Part shown: positions 1 to 4,394 of the stretch, piece by piece | Position numbering within the stretch: the first letter of the stretch is position 1 | Layout: each line of letters starts with the position of its first letter | Source: Synergistaceae bacterium | GTDB taxonomy: Bacteria; Synergistota; Synergistia; Synergistales; Thermovirgaceae | Direction of reading: 5' to 3' | DNA: 6,132 nucleotides | Assembly (NCBI GenBank): GCA_003446665.1 | Contig: DMCT01000102.1 | Coordinates: 1-6,132, forward strand | Translations under genes and position numbers: made by a program | The notes under the pieces: generated by a model | What the model was told of the DNA's origin: nothing | Databases searched by the model: none | The model's input: the letters and a program-made list of their open reading frames with translations, nothing else

Positions 1-239
1 TCTTCCTTGGACTGGAAAGTCACCCTGTCGGGGAAGGTTTTTATCTCCATATTCGAAGGATCAATGCCAGGCGCATCGACTTGTACCACTATTTCGTCAT
101 TTTCCTCGTACATCTCCACGGGTGCGAAGCGGCGAGCCATAGGCCTGAGCGCATCGGTGAACCCCCTGAACATCTCGTCCATGTCGTCAAAAATTGTCCT
201 GCCGGTATTACCAAAAGGCATCAACGTACGTCCATTCAT
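1..239 (-). CDS. Small heat-shock protein, Hsp20/alpha-crystallin family (5' part only)
   Basis: The minus strand is open from an ATG at 239-237 to the window edge, giving 79 complete codons without a stop. The protein begins MNGRTLMPFGN. It has an acidic, Met/Phe-rich N-terminal arm (residues about 1-39, with DDMDEMFRGF at 18-27) of the kind that drives oligomer assembly in this family. The start of an alpha-crystallin domain follows: PVEMYEENDEIVVQVDAPGID (40-60) is typical beta2-beta3 sequence, DAPGID being a version of the common 'DLPGV' motif, and the next strand is MEIKTFPDRVTFQ (64-76). The rest of the domain and the C-terminal I-x-I tail lie outside the window. A Shine-Dalgarno AAGGGAGG (256-249) sits 9 nt before the ATG and fixes the start. 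Family members are ATP-independent cytoplasmic holdases that bind unfolding proteins under heat or other stress. A strong promoter lies about 60 nt upstream. The family call is firm; which paralogue this is cannot be said. Confidence 0.93.
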   Translation of the reverse strand, partial: MNGRTLMPFGNTGRTIFDDMDEMFRGFTDALRPMARRFAPVEMYEENDEIVVQVDAPGIDPSNMEIKTFPDRVTFQSKE

Positions 240-298
240 GACATCCCGCCTCCCTTACGGAAAATTTCAATAAGTCTTCTTTTATTGTTTCTGTCCAG

Positions 299-327
299 AT
301 TATAGGAATAAGGTTAGGGTTGGTCAA
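299..327 (-). promoter_or_regulatory. Sigma70-type promoter of the hsp20 gene
   Basis: Read on the minus strand, TTGACC (327-322, five of six consensus bases) is followed by a 17-nt spacer (321-305) and a perfect TATAAT (304-299). Transcription should start near 292, leaving a 5' leader of roughly 50 nt that contains the hsp20 Shine-Dalgarno. This is the best promoter in the window. No CIRCE element (TTAGCACTC-N9-GAGTGCTAA) is present, so HrcA control is not indicated. Confidence 0.82.
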
Positions 328-353
328 ACTGTATAGTCAGCAATAGTCAGTTT
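326..353 (-). promoter_or_regulatory. Candidate regulator-binding site upstream of the hsp20 promoter (direct repeat inside a dyad)
   Basis: The octamer ATAGTCAG (plus strand) occurs twice, at 333-340 and 343-350. The start-to-start distance of 10 bp places both copies on the same face of the helix. The pair lies inside an inverted repeat, AAACTG (326-331) and CAGTTT (348-353), whose promoter-proximal arm overlaps the -35 box (322-327). Tandem repeats phased by one helical turn next to a -35 are typical of dimeric activators such as response regulators, while a dyad over the -35 is typical of repressors. The sequence does not show which applies. The repeats are seen; the regulatory role is inferred. 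Confidence 0.45.
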
Positions 354-429
354 TATGCCTTGTTTTTGACTTTTTTCGTGTTATTATTCCTTTTTTTACA
401 ATTTTTTCTCTTTCTTACTGCCGAATATT

Positions 430-610
430 CCCATTTACTCCTGTTTACCCGCGATGGGCTTGCGTATTGGGCATAGAGCCACAAGTTTATCCCGATTTTA
501 TAGCCTTTCGGCTTGTAATATCGGACAATAGAAATCACGGGAGCAAAAATCGGCCGTTTTATCGTTACCCCGACGATGTATCCAGGTATTGCCCGGCGTG
601 GGATTTTTTC
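430..610 (+). promoter_or_regulatory. Candidate structured RNA leader of the deacetylase gene
   Basis: Several inverted repeats are packed here. CCCAT (430-434) pairs with ATGGG (454-458). GGCT+TGC (457-463) pairs with GCA (471-473) and AGCC (477-480), with a 3-nt bulge, and shares two bases with the previous stem, so the two exclude each other. A long hairpin at 492-524 has CCGAT/ATCGG, TTAT/GTAA and AGCC/GGCT stems (13 pairs including one G-T) around a 4-base loop. ATCGT (561-565) pairs with ACGAT (573-577). A terminator-like element follows. The density and mutual exclusivity suggest a regulatory leader. Against a plus-strand reading, the 492-524 loop is UUUC on this strand but GAAA, a GNRA tetraloop, on the minus strand, so the RNA could be transcribed the other way. 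I could not match it to any riboswitch class I know. Confidence 0.3.
568..609 (+). terminator. Possible attenuator/terminator ahead of the deacetylase gene
   Basis: CCC (568-570) and ACG (573-575) can pair with CGT (597-599) and GGG (600-602) across a 2-nt bulge. They enclose a small hairpin, CCAGG (582-586) and CCCGG (592-596), with an A-C mismatch and loop TATTG. The structure is followed by A603 and six T residues (604-609). The 5' arm overlaps the 3' arm of the hairpin at 561-577, so forming one would prevent the other, as in transcription attenuation. The stem is imperfect and interrupted, so confidence is low. Confidence 0.28.
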
Positions 611-669
611 TCAAACCGTGAAAGCCGAAAAGGATTTATCTTTTTTGCGGCAAGGAGGCGGCGAACTTC

Positions 670-1476
670 ATGCAGAAATCCAGGAAACGTTTTTACACCA
701 CGCACTGTTTGGCTGCAACCGTAAAGATTACACTAAACAATTTCACTCAAGGTCCAAAAATAAAGGCAAAACCACTCGTTGCGGCATTTTTCTTTTTTTG
801 TCTTTATGCCTTGGCCGGAAGCTCCATTGCCCAGGAGACGAAACCCCTGACACAGGGATCCGACTCCATACGTGCGGTGGCACTAACCTTCGACGACGGG
901 CCTCACAAGTGGCACACGCCAGACCTCCTCGAAACACTCCGCGAATGGAACATCAAGGCCAGTTTTTTTGTGGTGGGGCGCTGCGTAGCGGAAAACCCCC
1001 TTCTTCTTCAGAAAATTCATAAAGAGGGGCACTGTATCGCCAATCACTCCTGGTCTCATCCGGACATGACTTCCCTTTCCCGGGAGGAACAATCAGAAGA
1101 AATAAAATTCTGCAATCAGGTTGTGGAAGCTCTGACAGGACAGCGTCCACGTTTTTTCCGACCGCCCGGGGGAAGATGGAACCCTGACGTGGTGGAGACC
1201 GCCGCGGATCAGGATCTTTTGGCCGTCCTGTGGACGATAAACGGCTACGACGTACCTCCGAAAGAACCCGGCCAGTTGGCCGAGCTTATCCTGCGGCGCG
1301 TAACCCCCGGCGCCATAGTGCTACTTCACGATGGAGGCGCCGTCACCCTGGAAGCTCTTCCAATAATCATCGAAAGACTCCTTTCGGAAGGCTATATATT
1401 TGTCACCCTGGACCAGATGTTTCCACCGCGTATTACTCCTGTCCCTTTTGTCCGGGCAGGGGCGTCGGTACCCTAG
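670..1476 (+). CDS. Polysaccharide deacetylase, NodB-domain (carbohydrate esterase 4 type), exported or membrane-anchored
   Basis: The 268-residue protein is predicted to be a metal-dependent deacetylase acting on N- or O-acetyl groups of an envelope or extracellular polysaccharide; the true substrate cannot be read from sequence. The family motifs appear in order: TFDDGP (73-78, catalytic base and metal Asp), HSWSHP (126-131, metal-binding H126 and H130), RPPGG (164-168), W188 with D194 in motif 4, and LLHDGG (218-223, catalytic-site H220). A hydrophobic segment at about 35-50, followed by AGSSIA, marks a signal peptide or anchor with a possible cleavage after A54. It is preceded by an unusually long 34-residue basic stretch. 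AAGGAGG at 652-658 lies 11 nt before the ATG and supports this start; no better downstream start exists. The gene stands alone on its strand and converges on the small membrane-protein gene. Confidence 0.9.
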   Translation: MQKSRKRFYTTHCLAATVKITLNNFTQGPKIKAKPLVAAFFFFCLYALAGSSIAQETKPLTQGSDSIRAVALTFDDGPHKWHTPDLLETLREWNIKASFFVVGRCVAENPLLLQKIHKEGHCIANHSWSHPDMTSLSREEQSEEIKFCNQVVEALTGQRPRFFRPPGGRWNPDVVETAADQDLLAVLWTINGYDVPPKEPGQLAELILRRVTPGAIVLLHDGGAVTLEALPIIIERLLSEGYIFVTLDQMFPPRITPVPFVRAGASVP

Positions 1477-1787
1477 GAGGGACTTGAGCCGCGGGCTTTT
1501 CGCAATTTGAAAAAATACGTTCCCAATCCGGCGGCCTCTCCTGCAATGAGCCCCGTCCTTCTGTATCTCATGGAACTAAGGGCACTGGCTAATTCTTCTT
1601 TCGAGAGGCCTTCCGGCTTGTAATATGTGGCAAGATAGGTGAAAAGAACGAGTACAACCAGACTCAGGCCGACCGAAAGGACGGGGTTCAGCGCTGTCCG
1701 ACCGTGCAACCGGGTCAAAATAAAATTAGCCACGATATACCCCACGATGAACATTAACATTGTCATAACCACGTCCAGATTAATCAC
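1473..1787 (-). CDS. Small membrane protein of unknown function
   Basis: This 104-residue protein is not one I recognise. It has two clear hydrophobic helices, at about 6-25 and 36-56, separated by a short basic loop (TRLHGR, 25-30). A polar, charged segment follows (YYKPEGLSKEELASALSSMRY, around 55-75), then a weaker hydrophobic stretch (about 79-93) and a basic tail (KLRKARG). The alternation of hydrophobic and charged blocks looks like a real inner-membrane protein and not a chance frame. The start is a GTG at 1787-1785; a TGA three codons upstream rules out a longer form. No good Shine-Dalgarno precedes it, and ATG codons at residues 8 and 10 are alternatives. It is divergent from the patatin gene and converges on the deacetylase, with stops overlapping in one CTAG. 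No function is proposed. Confidence 0.68.
   Translation of the reverse strand: MINLDVVMTMLMFIVGYIVANFILTRLHGRTALNPVLSVGLSLVVLVLFTYLATYYKPEGLSKEELASALSSMRYRRTGLIAGEAAGLGTYFFKLRKARGSSPS
1487..1500 (+). terminator. Weak terminator-like hairpin just past the deacetylase stop
   Basis: AGCC (1487-1490) and GGCT (1494-1497) form a 4-bp GC-rich stem with a 3-base loop, ending in four T residues (1497-1500). It lies 10 nt after the deacetylase stop and inside the 3' end of the convergent minus-strand gene. It is the only terminator candidate between the two genes and is weak. Confidence 0.25.
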
Positions 1788-1844
1788 CCCATTTCAGGAC
1801 CCAGTCTACTGAATGTAACCTCAGAAAACAACGAGGCTTACCGC

Positions 1845-1850
1845 TACAAT
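1845..1850 (+). promoter_or_regulatory. Possible -10 box for the patatin-malQ-glgP unit
   Basis: TACAAT at 1845-1850 matches five of six bases of the sigma70 -10 consensus and lies in the only gap that could serve the plus-strand unit. No convincing -35 is found 16-18 nt upstream (CAGAAA at 1822-1827), so this would have to be an activated or weak promoter. Initiation about 7 nt downstream, near 1857, would put the GTG at 1860 almost at the RNA 5' end. Confidence 0.3.
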
Positions 1851-1859
1851 ACCTAAACT

Positions 1860-2825
1860 GTGATAGAGTTGCCACAAAGGGGCATGTTCCCCCAGGAGGA
1901 GGCGATCACTACGGTCCAGGTTGGGTTGGCCCTGGGGGGCGGAGGAGCAAGAGGCCTTGCGCACCTTGGAGTGCTAAAGGTACTGGAGGAAGAAGACATT
2001 CCCGTCAACATGATCGCAGGGACATCCATTGGAGCCATGATAGGCGCCGTCTACGCCCAGACTCCCGATATCGAAGCGATAACGGAGCGCATAAGGTCTT
2101 ACCTGCGTTCCCTGGATTACGAGATACCAGGGCTTAAAAACATCTCTGGCGCCGAAGAAGACGATCTCCCCACTCTGCAGCGCTTTGCCAGGACTATCGC
2201 AAGAAGAATCTACATAAGCTCGATAGGGTCAAGGTCGTCCATTTTGAAACCCGACGCCCTGGATAGTGCAATTCGCTATCTTTTGGACGACGGCCTCATA
2301 GAAGATACTCAAATTTCCTTTGGAGCCGTGGCCACAGACCTCAACTCGGGAGAGGCCCTGTTAATCCGCGAGGGCAGCATCAGGCGTGCCGTTCGTAGGA
2401 GCGCCCTGATTCCGGCCTTCTTCCCGCCCGAAGTGGACGGGAAGCGACTCGTTGCCGACGGAGCAGTAACAAGGCCGGTCCCTGTCGAGTTCGTGCGTTC
2501 CATGGGCGCTGACATCGTCATAGCCGTTTCGGCGGATCCAACCATCCTGTCTCCACTGGAGGACAGAAGCATCATCAGTATCATGCAAAGGTGCGATCTT
2601 ATACGTGGGCTGCAACTGTCCCGCCTGGAACTGGAGAAGGCCGACGTGATAATTCACCCCGACGTAGCTGACTGTCACTGGAGCTGTTTCACGGAGTGCG
2701 ACCGCTTCGTGGAAGAAGGCGTGAAGGAAGCAAAACACCAGCTTTCAAAGATCAGAAACGCCATCAAGGTCCGCCGAGGGTGGCTGCCCCGCCTCATGAA
2801 AATCCTGAGTAAAGGAGAGAGATAA
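1860..2825 (+). CDS. Patatin-like phospholipase (RssA/NTE-type serine lipid hydrolase)
   Basis: Up to 321 residues with the complete patatin core. The oxyanion-hole loop is GGGGARG (26-32), the nucleophile elbow is GTSIG with Ser56, and the catalytic-dyad Asp200 sits in ADGAV (199-203). The segment LALGGGGARGLAHLGVLKVLEEE is close to the bacterial RssA/YlbK-like subgroup. These are presumed cytoplasmic or membrane-associated acyl hydrolases whose physiological substrate is mostly unknown. The basic C-terminus (KVRRGWLPRLMKILSKGER) could help membrane binding. The start is uncertain: GTG 1860 gives the longest frame but has no Shine-Dalgarno, and ATG 1884 has only a very close AAAGGGG. AGGAGGAGG at 1894-1902 lies inside the frame with no standard start at normal distance after it. 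Homologues usually begin a few residues before the GLALGGGG strand, which favours 1884. The stop lies one base before malQ, implying co-transcription. Confidence 0.9.
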   Translation: MIELPQRGMFPQEEAITTVQVGLALGGGGARGLAHLGVLKVLEEEDIPVNMIAGTSIGAMIGAVYAQTPDIEAITERIRSYLRSLDYEIPGLKNISGAEEDDLPTLQRFARTIARRIYISSIGSRSSILKPDALDSAIRYLLDDGLIEDTQISFGAVATDLNSGEALLIREGSIRRAVRRSALIPAFFPPEVDGKRLVADGAVTRPVPVEFVRSMGADIVIAVSADPTILSPLEDRSIISIMQRCDLIRGLQLSRLELEKADVIIHPDVADCHWSCFTECDRFVEEGVKEAKHQLSKIRNAIKVRRGWLPRLMKILSKGER

Positions 2826-2826
2826 A

Positions 2827-4344
2827 ATGGACCTGCCCCGTTCTTCGGGCACACTGCTGCCGATAACGTCCCTTCCCGGCGCCTGGCCTGCAGGCGACCT
2901 TGGCGAAGAGGCGTTGAAATTCGCGGACTTTTTGAAAAAATCCGGACAGACCTGGTGGCAAATACTTCCTGTCGGACCTACCGACCCGGCCATGGATAAT
3001 TCCCCCTACAGCAGCCCTTCCGCTTTCGCAGGGAATCCGCTCCTCGTAAACCCGGAAAAGCTCGCCGAAAGGGGTTATCTAAAAAAAGAGGAACTCGCCC
3101 ATTTTAAAAGCGAAAAACAATACACATTGTGCGATTACTCTGCGGCAAGGCAAGTGAAAGAAAATATATTCAAGCTTTCGTGGGATAATTTTCCCCCATG
3201 CAGGGAGGAAGAAGAGGCCTTCGAGTCCTTCCGCCTGGAACACGCTGTCTGGCTAGAAGATTACGCCCTCTTTTCTGCGCTGAGACAACGGCTCGGGCAC
3301 ACCGGCTGGCGCCACTGGCCAAAAGAGTTAAGGGACAGGGACGAAGGGGCATTAAAGAGTGCCAGAGCAGAACTTTCCGAGGAAACTACTTTTCAGGAAT
3401 TTCTTCAGTTCCTTTTTTTCCGCCAATGGGATAAACTGCGTGAACACTGCACCGATGCAGGCATCGGGCTCATTGGCGACATGCCATTTTACGTGTCGGA
3501 AGACTCGTCCGATGTATGGGCTAACAGGTCTTTTTTTCACCTCGACGCAGAGGGTTCACCCCTTGAAAGCGCCGGAGTCCCGCCGGATTACTTCAGCGCA
3601 ACAGGCCAATTATGGGGCAACCCCGTCTACCGGTGGAACGAACTGAAGGACAGGGACTACTCTTGGTGGGTTGAACGTATCAGTCATAACCTGAGACTTT
3701 ATGATTTGGTGAGAATCGACCATTTCAGAGGATTCATCGATTATTGGGCCGTACCCGCAGGGTCGAAGACCGCGGCATATGGACATTGGGAAAAGGGACC
3801 GGGCAGGGATTTCTTCCATGCGCTGGAAAAATATTTCCCCGGTCTCCCCCTCCTGGCGGAAAACCTCGGTACCATAACGCCCGAAGTGACGGAAATAATG
3901 CGTGAATTCAACTTGCCTGGCATGCTCGTTCTACTTTTCGCCTTCGGGGACAATTTCGCCGAAAACCCCTATGCTCCTCACAATCACAACCGGGAGGACT
4001 TCGTCTACACCGGCACCCACGACAACAACACAGCCCGGGGCTGGTTCGAAAATGAACTCGACTTAAAGGGGAAATTACTCCTGGAGCGCTACCTGGGGCA
4101 CAAGCCAACGAGCGAAAGGGTCCACCGTGACCTAGTCAGGATGGCTTTCCAGTCCGTCGCCAGAGTGTCGATCATCCCGCTTCAAGACCTTCTGGGACTT
4201 GGTGCCGAAGCCAGGATCAACACCCCATCGACGACAAGGGGAAACTGGAGGTGGAGGGTGCCTTCCGGGAGCCTGTCAGACAACCTCGCTTCTTTAATAC
4301 TGGACCTTGCGGAACTGACTGGCAGAAAAGCGCCCGGCTTATGA
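2827..4344 (+). CDS. malQ: 4-alpha-glucanotransferase (amylomaltase, GH77)
   Basis: The 505-residue protein has the normal length for amylomaltase. It transfers alpha-1,4-glucan segments between maltooligosaccharides, releasing glucose and building longer chains for phosphorylase. Family landmarks are the N-terminal GTLLPITSLPG, the substrate-site YSSPSAFAGNP (around 59-69), AGVPPDYFSATGQLWGNP in the middle, the nucleophile Asp298 in VRIDHFRGF, the acid/base Glu345 in LAENLG, and Asp399 in GTHDNNT as the transition-state-stabilising residue. The 47-residue spacing between nucleophile and acid/base equals that of the Thermus enzyme (D293/E340). The ATG is preceded by AAAGGAG (2811-2817), which lies within the 3' end of the patatin gene; the patatin stop is only one base upstream, so translational coupling is likely. 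glgP follows in the same direction. The protein is cytoplasmic and appears intact. Confidence 0.96.
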   Translation: MDLPRSSGTLLPITSLPGAWPAGDLGEEALKFADFLKKSGQTWWQILPVGPTDPAMDNSPYSSPSAFAGNPLLVNPEKLAERGYLKKEELAHFKSEKQYTLCDYSAARQVKENIFKLSWDNFPPCREEEEAFESFRLEHAVWLEDYALFSALRQRLGHTGWRHWPKELRDRDEGALKSARAELSEETTFQEFLQFLFFRQWDKLREHCTDAGIGLIGDMPFYVSEDSSDVWANRSFFHLDAEGSPLESAGVPPDYFSATGQLWGNPVYRWNELKDRDYSWWVERISHNLRLYDLVRIDHFRGFIDYWAVPAGSKTAAYGHWEKGPGRDFFHALEKYFPGLPLLAENLGTITPEVTEIMREFNLPGMLVLLFAFGDNFAENPYAPHNHNREDFVYTGTHDNNTARGWFENELDLKGKLLLERYLGHKPTSERVHRDLVRMAFQSVARVSIIPLQDLLGLGAEARINTPSTTRGNWRWRVPSGSLSDNLASLILDLAELTGRKAPGL

Positions 4345-4352
4345 GATAATCG

Positions 4353-4366
4353 GTTTCGAAAGAAAC
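4353..4366 (+). other. Small GNRA-loop hairpin in the malQ-glgP gap
   Basis: GTTTC (4353-4357) and GAAAC (4362-4366) form a 5-bp stem capped by GAAA, a stable RNA tetraloop, inside the 50-nt gap. There is no T-run after it, so it is not an intrinsic terminator. A processing or mRNA-stability element between the two cistrons is possible. The bases AATCGG occur on both sides (4348-4353 and 4371-4376). Confidence 0.35.
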
Positions 4367-4394
4367 AGCGAATCGGAGAAAAGGAGAATAACAT

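Larger units (their letters stand above)
240..669. other. Divergent intergenic region between hsp20 and the deacetylase gene
   Basis: This 430-bp gene-free stretch has three parts. Positions 240-353 hold the hsp20 leader, promoter and repeat operator. Positions about 361-415 are very T-rich on the plus strand, with several runs of five to seven T; the matching A-tracts on the minus strand could bend DNA upstream of the hsp20 promoter. Positions 430-610 are crowded with inverted repeats and may be a structured leader of the downstream gene. Positions 611-669 lead to its ribosome-binding site, AAGGAGG at 652-658. I found no convincing -35/-10 pair for the plus-strand gene. Short open frames here (for example 353-538 minus) have no recognisable domains and are probably not genes. 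Confidence 0.7.

Noticed and set aside
240..353. CIRCE/HrcA operator at the hsp20 promoter
   Set aside because: No TTAGCACTC...GAGTGCTAA-like repeat is present; the dyad seen there is unrelated.
366..402. Plus-strand promoter for the deacetylase using TTGACT (366-371) or TTTACA (395-400)
   Set aside because: Neither has a -10-like hexamer at 16-18 nt; TACAAT at 397-402 lies 25 nt from the first.
353..538. 61-residue minus-strand open frame in the intergenic region
   Set aside because: Its lysine/asparagine-rich C-terminal half simply reflects the A-rich strand, it has no ribosome-binding site of note, and it overlaps the inverted-repeat region.
430..600. Resemblance of the region, read on the minus strand, to a c-di-GMP-I (GEMM) riboswitch (a GNRA hairpin, then ACGCAAGCCC...GGGTAAAC)
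   Set aside because: The GNRA hairpin is not directly joined to the ACGCAA segment, the conserved upstream and 3' GEMM segments are not found, and the A-rich downstream sequence offers no expression platform.
576..1022. 148-residue plus-strand frame starting before the deacetylase gene
   Set aside because: It overlaps the deacetylase in another frame, has no recognisable domain, and the deacetylase frame carries all family motifs.
3412..3540. Two T7 runs in malQ as possible programmed frameshift or slippage sites
   Set aside because: The reading frame is intact on both sides and the protein has its full family length and all catalytic residues, so no slippage needs to be invoked.
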